Source: Bacteroidia bacterium (GTDB lineage Bacteria > Bacteroidota > Bacteroidia > Palsa-965). From it: a stretch of 64,000 nucleotides of DNA. The DNA lies in contig JALONL010000010.1 in NCBI GenBank assembly GCA_025454955.1, positions 1 through 64,000 of the forward strand, written 5' to 3'. The notes beneath the pieces are model-generated. The model was given only the letters and a program-made list of their open reading frames with translations, made no database searches and had not been told where the DNA came from. Position numbers and translations under genes: made by a program. Of this stretch, positions 8,176 through 19,548 are shown one piece after another. Position 1 is the first letter of the stretch. Every line of letters begins with the position of its first letter.

Positions 8176-9138
8176 TCAGCTTACAATTGGCTCATCGCTG
8201 TCGGCCGGTTTGGGGGTGGAGCCGGTTTCTGAAATTGTGTTTTCGCCAGATTCTGATTCCTGTGCTGCGGTTGTTTCGGCAGTTGAATTTTCGGTTGTTT
8301 CGGGCTGTTCAACCACTGCGGGTACAAACACCGGTTCGCGCTGCAACATGCGGAAGAAGCCAAAGCCAATGGCTGCCGAACCGAGAAACGCCAGCGTAAG
8401 TGTAAGCGTACTCAGCGGGTGTGTGCTGCCAAACATGCTCAGCAGCGTGAGCGAAAGGAATGAACTGATAAGAAACGCCACCACGCCAAAGAACGCATTG
8501 GAGACCATAATTTTGCGTTCGCTCAACTGCTCCTGCACACCGTACAAACGACGCTGGAAAATGATGAGCAGGAATACGCCTATGGAAATGGAGGCATCGG
8601 CAATGTTAAATACGGGGCGGAAGAAAATTACTTCATCGCCGTTCCACTCGCCGGTATAAACGGGGAAGTAAAACATATCCACCACACAGCCGTGCAGAAA
8701 CGAACTGTAGCCCTGGCTGCTTAGTTGTGCCACGCCGCCGTAGTTGAGGTACATTTCCAGTTCGGTATCATAGGTGGTGCCTTTGTCGAAAATCATTCCG
8801 TAAAAAGCACTGTCGATAATATTTCCCAGCGCACCGGCGAGTATGAGCGACACGCACACGATAAGCAGCGGACGCACCTGTTTTTTAAACAGCGTGAAAA
8901 GGTAATAGCCAATTCCTGCCACGGCGAGGATACGAAATATGCTGAGCACAAGTTTGCCGGTGGTGCCTTCGGTAAATTCGAGTCCGAAAGCCATGCCGGG
9001 GTTTTCCACAAAGTGCAGATGAAACCAGTTTCCTGCAGTGCGATAAGATTCGCCGAGGGTCATGTGCGTTTTGATCCAGAGCTTAATGCCCTGGTCGATG
9101 CAGAGAACGGCGAGAATAATGGCCAATGCTTTTTTCAC
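8176..9138 (-). CDS. lspA: Lipoprotein signal peptidase with C-terminal extension
   Basis: Inner-membrane aspartyl protease that cleaves the signal peptide of prolipoproteins after lipidation. The N-terminal 200 residues hold the family features: four TM segments, N-terminal DQGIKLWI, NPGMAFGL, and the two catalytic Asp in LGNIIDS (D109) and FNIADASI (D181). The start is GTG. The product is 320 residues; the extra part contains two further TM segments (about 215-265) and an acidic Glu/Thr/Ser tail. The extra region is unusual and of unknown role. Gene order ileS - DksA-like - lspA is common in Bacteroidota. Confidence 0.92.
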   Translation of the reverse strand: MKKALAIILAVLCIDQGIKLWIKTHMTLGESYRTAGNWFHLHFVENPGMAFGLEFTEGTTGKLVLSIFRILAVAGIGYYLFTLFKKQVRPLLIVCVSLILAGALGNIIDSAFYGMIFDKGTTYDTELEMYLNYGGVAQLSSQGYSSFLHGCVVDMFYFPVYTGEWNGDEVIFFRPVFNIADASISIGVFLLIIFQRRLYGVQEQLSERKIMVSNAFFGVVAFLISSFLSLTLLSMFGSTHPLSTLTLTLAFLGSAAIGFGFFRMLQREPVFVPAVVEQPETTENSTAETTAAQESESGENTISETGSTPKPADSDEPIVS

Positions 9139-9186
9139 GGCAGCAAAGATGCAACAAATCGGTCAAAGCCGGGTGTATAAACGAAA

Positions 9187-9212
9187 GCCGCCGCAATGAA
9201 AATCGCGGCGGC
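9187..9212 (-). terminator. Hairpin between DksA-like gene and lspA
   Basis: GCCGCCGC, 10-nt loop, GCGGCGGC: a perfect 8-bp GC-rich stem. On the minus strand it is followed by TTTCGTTT, so it may end or attenuate transcription from the ileS side before lspA. Confidence 0.6.
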
Positions 9213-9240
9213 AGTTTAAAAATTGTGTTAAAAATCAGGT

Positions 9241-10203
9241 TTACCGGCCCTGACCCAGTTTGGCATCAATGCTCAGTGTGGCGTGCGGAACGCTGCGAAG
9301 GCGTTCTTTGGGAATGAGTTTCCCGGTTACACGGCAAATGCCATAGGTTTTGTTTTGAATGCGGATGAGCGCATTCTTCAGGTTCTGGATGTATTTTTCC
9401 TGACGCGCAGCGAGGTGCGCGGTTTCTTCTTTCGAAAGCACATCCGATCCGTCTTCCAGCAGTTTGAAGGTGGGAGAGGTATCGTCGGTGCCATGATCGT
9501 CTTTGTGCGAGAGCGTATTCTTGAGCAGCTCGTAGTCGCGGGTGGCTTCTTCTAATTTTTTGTTAATGAGTTCCTTGAATTCTACAAGTTCAGCGTCGGA
9601 ATAACGTGAACGCTGATCGTCATTGCCGTTTTTGGCTTCAGGTTTATTGTTTTTTACAGACATACCCACATTCGGTTTCACTACAGATTTAACAGCAGGA
9701 GAATTTACTTTAACGTTTGGAGGAGTGGTTTTGTTTTGTGTCGCGGGCTTTACCACAGGTGCAGCGGCTTTTGGAGCAACAGGTTTTGCTGCTGTTTTTG
9801 CCGGAGCTGCTTTAGCGGGTGCTTTTGAAACGGCCTGTTTTTTGGCCGGGGCCGGTTTGGCTTTTACAGCTTTAGCCGGAGCTTTCTTTGCACCAGAGGT
9901 TTTGGCCGGAGCGGATTTTGAGCTGGTTTTTTTAGATGCGCCCGTTTTGGAAGCGGGGGCGGGTTTGACGGCCTTTTTGGGTGCTGCTTTGGCCGGTTTA
10001 GCCGGAGCTTTTTTTACCGGGGCAGCTTTTTTAGCTCCCGCTGCTGCTCGCGCAGGTTTGGCGGGAGCTTTTTTTACGGATGATTTAGCAGCCGGTTTCG
10101 CTTTTACCGTCGACTTAACCTTGGTCCCCGCTTTTTTTGCGGGGACTGAGGCTTTTTTTGCGGCCGGTTTGGCGGGTGCTTTTTTGATTGGTTTTTTGGC
10201 CAT
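9241..10203 (-). CDS. TraR/DksA-like protein with N-terminal histone-H1-like tail
   Basis: 320 residues from the ATG (a GTG one codon upstream is ignored). Residues 1 to about 195 are a Lys/Ala/Pro-rich, disordered tail of KKAPAKPA-type repeats like eukaryotic H1 tails and bacterial Hc1 proteins. Residues about 200-320 are a DksA/TraR-type domain: a coiled-coil hairpin (ELVEFKELINKKLEEATRDY) and the Bacteroidota form of the C-terminal finger, YGICRVTGKLIPKERL, with one Cys instead of four. DksA-like proteins bind the RNA polymerase secondary channel, and in many Bacteroidota this gene lies between ileS and lspA without any tail. The tail probably adds DNA or nucleic-acid binding. It follows the H1-like gene by 29 nt. 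Confidence 0.85.
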   Translation of the reverse strand: MAKKPIKKAPAKPAAKKASVPAKKAGTKVKSTVKAKPAAKSSVKKAPAKPARAAAGAKKAAPVKKAPAKPAKAAPKKAVKPAPASKTGASKKTSSKSAPAKTSGAKKAPAKAVKAKPAPAKKQAVSKAPAKAAPAKTAAKPVAPKAAAPVVKPATQNKTTPPNVKVNSPAVKSVVKPNVGMSVKNNKPEAKNGNDDQRSRYSDAELVEFKELINKKLEEATRDYELLKNTLSHKDDHGTDDTSPTFKLLEDGSDVLSKEETAHLAARQEKYIQNLKNALIRIQNKTYGICRVTGKLIPKERLRSVPHATLSIDAKLGQGR

Positions 10204-10232
10204 CACAAAATCAGATCAATTCGTAGTTCAAA

Positions 10233-10901
10233 TTAGAAATGGTCGAATGCTCCGCGCTCAATGTCAGACTCATGTCCTTCATCGATACGGGGACCATTTG
10301 AAGCGGGCGTGTCGTTATCGTCCATGCCCATGTCGAAATCCATCATGTTGTCATCAGCCGGCTCGGGGGCGGGGGGCGTAGCAACAGGAGCCGGTGCGGG
10401 CTTGGGAGCCGGGGCTTTTTTAACGGGAGCCGGTTTGGGCGCGGGCGCTGCTTTGGGTGCGGGCGCGGCTTTTTTAACCGGGGCCGGTTTTGGAGCCGGA
10501 GCGGCTTTTTTCACAGGAGATGGTTTAGGTGCGGGCGCTGCTTTTTTGGCGGGCGCTGCTTTTTTTGCCGGAGCGGCCTTTTTCGCCGGAGCGGCCTTCT
10601 TCACCGGAGCGGCTTTTTTTCCCGATTTAACCGGGGCGGCTTTTTTAGGCGCGGCCTTTTTAGCGGCTTTTTTGGCCGATTTTACCGGGGTGGCCTTTTT
10701 GGCTGCTTTTTTGGGTGCCGCTTTTTTAGTGGCTTTTTTGGGCGCCGCTTTCGCTGCTTTTTTGGGAGCTGCTTTTTTCACCGCTTTTTTGGGTGCCGCT
10801 TTTTTAGCCGCTTTCTTTGGTGCGGCCTTTTTGGCTGCCTTTTTTACTCCACCAGCTTTAGCGGGAGCCTTTTTTGTAGCCTTTTTCGCTTTTTTCGCCA
10901 T
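10233..10901 (-). CDS. Histone H1-like Lys/Ala/Pro-rich protein
   Basis: 222 residues, almost wholly composed of AKKAAPKKA- and PVKKAAPA-type repeats, strongly basic over residues 1-180. The C-terminus is acidic (DDNMMDFDMGMDDND) and ends GAFDHF. Such proteins resemble the C-terminal tail of histone H1 and bacterial Hc1/AlgP proteins and are expected to bind and condense DNA without a folded domain. It starts 13 nt after the ileS stop codon and precedes the H1-tailed DksA-like gene, so all three are probably one operon. Repeat-driven length variation between strains would be expected. Confidence 0.8.
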   Translation of the reverse strand: MAKKAKKATKKAPAKAGGVKKAAKKAAPKKAAKKAAPKKAVKKAAPKKAAKAAPKKATKKAAPKKAAKKATPVKSAKKAAKKAAPKKAAPVKSGKKAAPVKKAAPAKKAAPAKKAAPAKKAAPAPKPSPVKKAAPAPKPAPVKKAAPAPKAAPAPKPAPVKKAPAPKPAPAPVATPPAPEPADDNMMDFDMGMDDNDTPASNGPRIDEGHESDIERGAFDHF

Positions 10902-10914
10902 GGTTCGGAAGGTT

Positions 10915-14412
<3,498 letters not shown>

Positions 14413-14418
14413 TGCGCG

Positions 14419-14426
14419 CGAAGTTA
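14419..14426 (-). promoter_or_regulatory. -7-like element upstream of ileS
   Basis: Reads TAACTTCG on the minus strand, one base off TAnnTTTG, six bases before the ATG. No convincing -33 element is visible. Confidence 0.35.
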
Positions 14427-14670
14427 GTGAAAAGTGCTGAAACAGCAGAGCTTCCGCCCTTTCGGGAGGTAATTCGGCAAAGCCCGGCGAAACGAATAAG
14501 TGAGTAAAAACAAATTACGCCGCCGGGCTATCTAATTCGCACAGGAATAAGGCGCACCGGTATGCGGCGGAGGAGGAGGGAGGATATGAACTTTGTGAAG
14601 TGGTTCATTACACTACGAAGATAAGTACGAAATCAGAAATAGATTCCCGGCGGTTTATTAAAAAGATCGT

Positions 14671-15564
14671 TTACCACGACATCGTCATACGCCCGATTAC
14701 TTTTCCGTGTAAATATTTGGTTCCGTCCAGATGCACTTCATCGTTTACATCTGTAAGATACCAAACTCCTTCGCGTACACCATTAATCATCAGCCCCTGA
14801 CTTCTGAGTCTGCCATCCCGGTCGTAGAAACACCACTCACCGGTTTTCTCGCCGTGTTGATAAAACCCCTGAACGCGAATCTGTCCGTTCAGGCGGCGTT
14901 TTTCGTAATAGCCGGTTTTGCGTGAGCCGGTTTTTACCACATAAGGTATTACTTCACCACAATACCTTCCTCTGGGGAGATATTTTATGAAAGACTCCTC
15001 TGACCGGGCAGAAATCTGCGACAGGTAATCAAGAACTGCCAGCAAGGTTTTTTTATGCTCCAGCGAGTCTGGCCAGATTTGTGGGTCAGACCATTGTTTG
15101 AGGCAGTAAAAGCCATTACAGTTCATTTCTGCTTTTAGTGAAACTGTGGCAAATACATTTTGGGGCTGTTTCAACTCTTTTTCGTGAGGTATAAATTTGA
15201 GCAATTCAATTACACGTAATAACTTCCTGCTTGTATCTGCATTGAGATGATGCGTTTTCGAAATCCAGTAATTTGTGGTTTTGGGGTCGTTGGGTCGAGT
15301 ACACACCTGAATAAAGTGGGTGAGTGAAGCCGAGCAGGTTTGAGGATATTTGCGCAACTCTAAAAAACTATTTTGTCTCCATTTCAACCTGTAAATATCA
15401 AGCAATGAATCAGGTTGATTTCCCAGCGATTTCAAAGAATCGGCCGTGAGGTGAAAGGGAAGAGGAGCCTTGCCACAGAATGTGGTATAAATATTTTGAG
15501 AGCAGATAAAATTGGGCAATAAAATGAGAAGTATGAAAATAAAGCGAGGCATAATTATCGTCAT
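14671..15564 (-). CDS. Exported MORN-repeat protein
   Basis: 297 residues with a signal peptide (PRFIFILLILLPNFICSQ). The C-terminal 80 residues contain MORN_2-type repeats (LNGQIRVQGFYQHGEKTGEW, YDRDGRLRSQGLMINGVREG), a fold often seen in secreted or surface proteins of this phylum. The first ATG overlaps the toxin stop codon as ATGA, so it may be translated by coupling; a second Met (15552) would avoid the overlap. The middle region is unrecognised. It is AT-richer than the core genes. A link to the toxin-antitoxin pair is possible from the overlap but not supported by known families. Confidence 0.65.
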   Translation of the reverse strand: MTIIMPRFIFILLILLPNFICSQNIYTTFCGKAPLPFHLTADSLKSLGNQPDSLLDIYRLKWRQNSFLELRKYPQTCSASLTHFIQVCTRPNDPKTTNYWISKTHHLNADTSRKLLRVIELLKFIPHEKELKQPQNVFATVSLKAEMNCNGFYCLKQWSDPQIWPDSLEHKKTLLAVLDYLSQISARSEESFIKYLPRGRYCGEVIPYVVKTGSRKTGYYEKRRLNGQIRVQGFYQHGEKTGEWCFYDRDGRLRSQGLMINGVREGVWYLTDVNDEVHLDGTKYLHGKVIGRMTMSW

Positions 15565-15866
15565 TTTACTTGTCGTTTAAATTTCTCAGGATTTTCTCTG
15601 GCATGAGAAAGTGAATGAAAAACTAACATATCCGGTTTAACCACATACACTAATAAATAAGGAAAAGATGGCAATAAAACAGCACGAAAATTATTCCAAT
15701 ATAAACTTCTTGACAAAGGATATTTGCATACTATTTGAATCGTTTCCTGTATTTCTTCCCAAAACCGATCTCCAAGATCCTTACTTATCAGAGAATAGTA
15801 ATCATACGTAGCAAGAATGTCAATATTAGCCTTTCTAAGTAATTTATACTTGCGGACGGGAGCCAT
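15561..15866 (-). CDS. RelE/ParE-family toxin
   Basis: 101 residues with the RelE/ParE layout: an N-terminal strand (KYKLLRKANIDILATYDYYS), two helices with FWEEIQETIQIVCKYP, then strands NFRAVLLPSFPYLLVYVV and a C-terminal basic VFHSLSHAREN segment. Members cleave mRNA on the ribosome or poison gyrase; which applies cannot be told. It overlaps the antitoxin gene by one base (TAATG) on the minus strand, typical for an antitoxin-first operon. Confidence 0.85.
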   Translation of the reverse strand: MAPVRKYKLLRKANIDILATYDYYSLISKDLGDRFWEEIQETIQIVCKYPLSRSLYWNNFRAVLLPSFPYLLVYVVKPDMLVFHSLSHARENPEKFKRQVK

Positions 15867-16132
15867 TAGAATTGATTACGCCGGTTCAAGATTTCCGATT
15901 TTAACTCTTCGAAACTGCATAATTCAGCCGTACCATTTTCAAATTCCTGATTGCGTAACAGAAGTTCATTTTTTTGGTCGTCTGTAAGCAAATCACCAAG
16001 AGACAGGTCTGAATATCCGTTTTCTTCGGTTGTTTCTGTCTCCTCAAACAAATTGGCAATTTTATTGAGTGTCGATATATCGGCATGGTCAATTTTATGA
16101 CGCAGAAATGATCTTAATGTTTCGGCACTCAT
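15866..16132 (-). CDS. Antitoxin, addiction-module component (Unstab_antitox type)
   Basis: 88 residues placed directly before the RelE/ParE-type toxin. The C-terminal half, LTDDQKNELLLRNQEFENG then SFEELKSEI, matches the pattern LTxxQxxEL...(S/W)xEE(V/L)Kxx(I/L) of the PF09720-type addiction-module antitoxins. The N-terminal half is helical and may mediate dimerisation or DNA binding. It should neutralise the downstream toxin and may repress its own promoter. Confidence 0.8.
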   Translation of the reverse strand: MSAETLRSFLRHKIDHADISTLNKIANLFEETETTEENGYSDLSLGDLLTDDQKNELLLRNQEFENGTAELCSFEELKSEILNRRNQF

Positions 16133-16197
16133 GGACTTAATTTTTTATAAAGATAATAAGGCACCAGGCCATTTCAAAAAAATACTCATCAAGCCCA

Positions 16198-16344
16198 TTA
16201 GCTGGCTTTTGGATTTAATTTTCGTTGCATGATGCGGGTTTTCACCTCATCCCAAGTTGAATAATGCGCCTTGCCTTTTGCTTTTAAATCAATTCGCCTA
16301 TCCAGTTCATTTTTCTGTGCTGCTGTTAATTTCTGTTTTCCCAT
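16198..16344 (-). pseudogene. Short antitoxin remnant or mini-antitoxin (48 aa)
   Basis: Not in the ORF track. ATG at 16344 to TAA at 16198 gives 48 residues, MGKQKLTAAQKNELDRRIDL ... STWDEVKTRI. This aligns with the C-terminal half of the 88-residue antitoxin next door (LTDDQKNELLLR ... SFEELKSEI) and with the conserved toxin-binding end of PF09720 antitoxins; the N-terminal half is missing. It is either the stump of a duplicated antitoxin or a minimal antitoxin. The neighbour's start codon is 65 nt downstream. Confidence 0.6.
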
Positions 16345-16384
16345 AACACTTCCGGGTTAAATTATCTGTAGTGAAAACACCAAC

Positions 16385-17770
16385 TCATTTCCTCCGCCAC
16401 AACTCCATTTCCCGCAATCCACAATCCACAATTTCATAATCTTCCGGAGCCTGCTCCCCACGCGGCAATATCATCCATTCAGGAGCAGGAGTTTCAGGAG
16501 TGGCCATGCTTAGTTTGTGAAAACGCCATGCGCTTTGCAGCAATGTCCAATCGGTGCCGCCCGTGGAGCGGCCCAGGATGCTGCCGGGCGGTACAATGCC
16601 GGCTACGGTTTCAAGGTCGCGGAGTTTGTTTTCGTCGCGTTTATACGTTCCGGCAAGTGCCACCATTGCCACCACGGCACCGGCAAGCATGGCGGCTCCG
16701 GCCACGGTGAGGATGCGGCTTACAGTAATTTTCTGCGCCAGTTTTTGCTGCAAGGCAACCGTGTAAGGATGCAGAAAAATGGCACAGCCCAGCGCAATAA
16801 GCGGCAATGCAGTAACCAGATAAAACCCGCGCTGCTCCAGCGTAACCATAAGCGGAAGTATGCCCGACAGACCCGCAGCCAGCATAAACAGCGTAAGGCG
16901 GTTGTTGCGCGCGGCGACGGCTTTTTTGCGCATCAGCAAAAAGAGCACTGCGGCAATGGCCACCACCGGCAATGTATTGAGAAATAACTCGTAAAGCTGG
17001 TGGAAACGGCCTGTGCCCGTGTTGTTAAGCCCCGCAAAAGTGCTTACAAAACGACTTTCAAAATAGGCTGCAAAGCTGCGGTGCGCCGCCTCGTTAAACC
17101 AGCAGAATGCCACAGTGGCCAGCGGAACAGCCAGCACAAGCACCGTTTGCCTCACCGCATCCAAAAACGTGCTGCGCCGCATAATGAGCCACCAAAGCCC
17201 CGGCGCGGCAACGAGAAACATGCCCTGCACGCCCTTGGTAAGTCCGGCGGCAATAATCCAAACACCGGCCATCACCAGGTGCAGCGTTTCGTGTTTGCCT
17301 TCGTGCAGTGCCCGCATCAGATGCAGCGTGGCCGCCAGTGTAAACACGCTCAGCGTACCTTCAATTACATTGTTGTGGAAAGCCCAGAACGTAACGGGCA
17401 TAATCATCCAGCACAGCACAGCCATCCAGCCCGATTGCCCGTGGCCTGTGGCTTTCATTACTTTAAGCAGGAGCCACACACTGAGCAGCGCAGCCACCAG
17501 ATCGTAAATGCGCTCGGTGAGGAACGAATTGCCCAGCACATAAAAAAACGTACCCTGCAGCATAAAAAACAGCGGAGGCTGCTCGTGGCAAATGGCCATT
17601 ACCGTATTGGTGCATTTCGGCTCCCAGAACGTGCCTTCGCCGGAGGCAAAATTCATGCTCACATTGGCATACATAATGCCGTCGAAAAACATGCCCCGCA
17701 TAAAAATAGTGGGCAGCAGCAACGCGGCACAAATTCCAATTATGAGCCAGGTGAGCGGAATACGCGACAT
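16385..17770 (-). CDS. GT-C fold (ArnT/PMT-like) membrane glycosyltransferase
   Basis: 461 residues from MSRIPLTWLII, the first Met opening onto a TM helix; the 64-residue extension in the track covers ridA in another frame and is rejected. About ten TM segments. The first periplasmic loop has FFDGIMYANVSMNF and HEQPPLFFML, the acidic and E-x-PP features of GT39/ArnT-like enzymes that move sugars from polyprenyl phosphate. The C-terminus is a soluble tail (GSILGRSTGGTDWTLLQSAW). The sugar and acceptor are unknown. It begins 11 nt after ridA and is probably co-transcribed with it. Confidence 0.8.
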   Translation of the reverse strand: MSRIPLTWLIIGICAALLLPTIFMRGMFFDGIMYANVSMNFASGEGTFWEPKCTNTVMAICHEQPPLFFMLQGTFFYVLGNSFLTERIYDLVAALLSVWLLLKVMKATGHGQSGWMAVLCWMIMPVTFWAFHNNVIEGTLSVFTLAATLHLMRALHEGKHETLHLVMAGVWIIAAGLTKGVQGMFLVAAPGLWWLIMRRSTFLDAVRQTVLVLAVPLATVAFCWFNEAAHRSFAAYFESRFVSTFAGLNNTGTGRFHQLYELFLNTLPVVAIAAVLFLLMRKKAVAARNNRLTLFMLAAGLSGILPLMVTLEQRGFYLVTALPLIALGCAIFLHPYTVALQQKLAQKITVSRILTVAGAAMLAGAVVAMVALAGTYKRDENKLRDLETVAGIVPPGSILGRSTGGTDWTLLQSAWRFHKLSMATPETPAPEWMILPRGEQAPEDYEIVDCGLREMELWRRK

Positions 17771-17781
17771 GCTTGTACGAA

Positions 17782-18201
17782 TCAGTCGATGGTGGCCATT
17801 ACCTTCAGTTCTATGGCAATGGGTGTGGGCAAACAATTTATCTCCAGCGTGGTGCGGCAGGGCGGATTTTCGGGGAAATACTCGGCCCAGAGGCGGTTGT
17901 AGGTGGGAAAATCGTCTTTCATGTTGGTAAGAAAAACGGTAACGTCCACAATGTTTTCCCAACTGCTTCCGGCATCTTCCAGTATCCAGCGCACATTCTG
18001 AAACACGCTGCGCACCTGTGTTTCGATGTCGTAGCTTAGGATGTTCCGGTTTTCATCAAGCTCCACGCCCGGAATTTTTTTCGAACCTTTTTCGCGCGGG
18101 CCCACGCCCGAAAGGAAAAGCAAATTGCCCACACGGCGGGCGTGCGGATAATGCCCCACGGGTTCGGGCGCTTTTGACGAGTTTATGCTTTGTTCGTTCA
18201 T
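17782..18201 (-). CDS. RidA-family deaminase
   Basis: 139 residues from MNEQSINSS. Small trimeric cytoplasmic enzyme family that hydrolyses reactive enamines or imines; some members act as 2-aminomuconate deaminase. Visible features are GNLLFLSGVGPRE, IETQVRSVFQNVRWILEDAG, VTVFLTNMKDDFPTYN and the PCRTTLEINCLPTPIAIELK end with the conserved Arg in the active-site cleft. The longer form with GVGPREKGSKKIPG fits the aminomuconate-deaminase-like subgroup, though no other kynurenine-pathway gene is nearby. On the minus strand TATCTTCG lies about 17 nt before the ATG. Confidence 0.88.
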   Translation of the reverse strand: MNEQSINSSKAPEPVGHYPHARRVGNLLFLSGVGPREKGSKKIPGVELDENRNILSYDIETQVRSVFQNVRWILEDAGSSWENIVDVTVFLTNMKDDFPTYNRLWAEYFPENPPCRTTLEINCLPTPIAIELKVMATID

Positions 18202-18217
18202 ACGTTGTGTGAAAGCA

Positions 18218-18225
18218 CGAAGATA
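18218..18225 (-). promoter_or_regulatory. -7-like element upstream of ridA
   Basis: TATCTTCG on the minus strand, one base off TAnnTTTG, 16 nt before the chosen ridA ATG at 18201. It supports the shorter start rather than the one at 18237, which would lie upstream of it. Confidence 0.35.
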
Positions 18226-18361
18226 AGCGATCAGCACAGAAGCAGAAAGCGGGAAATGAGAGTTATACTACAGTCGTACTCTGTTTCTCTGGTACATCTC
18301 ATCACATCCATTATTAAATTACCCGACAGTGGCGAGAAACAATTGGAAGCCGCTTATTTTT

Positions 18362-19363
18362 ATGGCAATGTGGAAGCATTTCTCCCGAAAAATAAATTTG
18401 TTTACATTATTTCCCCAAGCTGTGACAACCAATACCGAAACGCAATCTCTTCTTTACGCCCTCTGGCAACGTTATTCCGACCCCTCGCAGCAACAAACCG
18501 AGCGAAAAAAATTCTGGAGCGAAGACTCGGAGTTGCTTCACCGGCTTGGTGTGAGTTTGGAAGAGACAATCGGCTTTCTGTTTTTCGAAAAACGCAGCTT
18601 CGCACAATTCGAAAGCTGGATTGAAGCGCGCAACCGCAATTCGCAATCACAAAATCCGCCTCCGCAGCACGATGCCGCTCCGGTGCTTTCAGAAACCGAC
18701 CTGCTTTTCTGGCAGCAAAACGGCTACCTCGTATTGCCCCATGCCGTGGCCGACGAAGATTGCGATGCCGCTGCCCAGGCAGTGTGGCAGTATATGCGCG
18801 CCGACCGGCACAATCCTTCCACCTGGTACAACAATCACGAAGGCAAACGCGGCATGATGCTTCAGTTTTTCGATCATCCTGCGCTCGACCGCAACCGGCG
18901 TTCGGCGCGCATACGCAAGGCTTACGAGCAATTGTACGGCCACACCGATATACTGCTTACCATAGACAAGGTAAGTTTCAATGCCCCCGAAACCGACACA
19001 CACCTTTTTACAGGCTCACCGCTGCATTGGGATGTAAGTTTAGTGCCGCCCGTGCCGTACAACTTACAGGGCCTGCTCTATCTGCACGATGTAAGTGCCA
19101 ATCAGGGCGCGTTTCAATGTGTGCCCGGCTTTCATTTGCAAATAGACCAGTGGCTCCGCAGCCTTCCACCCGATACCGATCCGCGCCGAATCATTGCAGA
19201 TGTGGCACAACCCGTAACCATACCCGGAAAAAAAGGCGACATGATAATCTGGCACAATGCACTGCCCCATTGCGCCACACCCAACAGGAGCTCAGAGCCA
19301 CGGTTGGTGCAGTATATTACGTGGTATGAACGTAACCGGAAAATGAACGGTGAGTGGAAATAA
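18362..19363 (+). CDS. Phytanoyl-CoA dioxygenase family protein
   Basis: Fe(II)/2-oxoglutarate-dependent oxygenase fold. The conserved part begins SETDLLFWQQNGYLVLPHAV and carries the iron ligands in LHWDVS (HxD) and LPHCATPNRS (distal His), followed by the R of EPRLVQYITW that binds 2-oxoglutarate. Substrate unknown; the family hydroxylates lipids and small metabolites. The N-terminal 110 residues are less conserved. The track starts at a GTG (18329); I prefer the ATG at 18362, with another at 18368, but the start is uncertain. A dispersed 118-bp repeat follows the stop codon. Confidence 0.82.
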   Translation: MAMWKHFSRKINLFTLFPQAVTTNTETQSLLYALWQRYSDPSQQQTERKKFWSEDSELLHRLGVSLEETIGFLFFEKRSFAQFESWIEARNRNSQSQNPPPQHDAAPVLSETDLLFWQQNGYLVLPHAVADEDCDAAAQAVWQYMRADRHNPSTWYNNHEGKRGMMLQFFDHPALDRNRRSARIRKAYEQLYGHTDILLTIDKVSFNAPETDTHLFTGSPLHWDVSLVPPVPYNLQGLLYLHDVSANQGAFQCVPGFHLQIDQWLRSLPPDTDPRRIIADVAQPVTIPGKKGDMIIWHNALPHCATPNRSSEPRLVQYITWYERNRKMNGEWK

Positions 19364-19379
19364 TTAAAATGAAAAAAGT

Positions 19380-19497
19380 GGGAGCGAACCGTACAAATCA
19401 ATAAAAAATCACCTGCTCCCGTGCGCTCTCCTGGCCGCCCCAATTACACAAACAACATTGTACACCGGGCGGCCATCCGTTTGCCCGGGGCTAGAAA
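19380..19497 (+). repeat. Dispersed intergenic repeat, copy 1 (about 118 bp)
   Basis: Begins GGGAGCGAACC and ends CCCGGGGCTAGAAA. The same two ends, in opposite orientation, bound 123 bp at 47842-47964 and 120 bp at 26595-26714. It starts 16 nt after a stop codon. Interior sequence is only loosely similar, with GC-rich inverted segments (CCGGGCGGCC). Confidence 0.6.
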
Positions 19498-19548
19498 TTC
19501 ATACCACCTGATGCAATAAAAAACCACCCCCCAAAAAACGGGCAGGCA

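Noticed and set aside
16385-17962. Longer start (17962) for the GT-C glycosyltransferase
   Set aside because: The 64-residue extension is read out of frame through ridA and contains no TM or motif; start moved to 17770.
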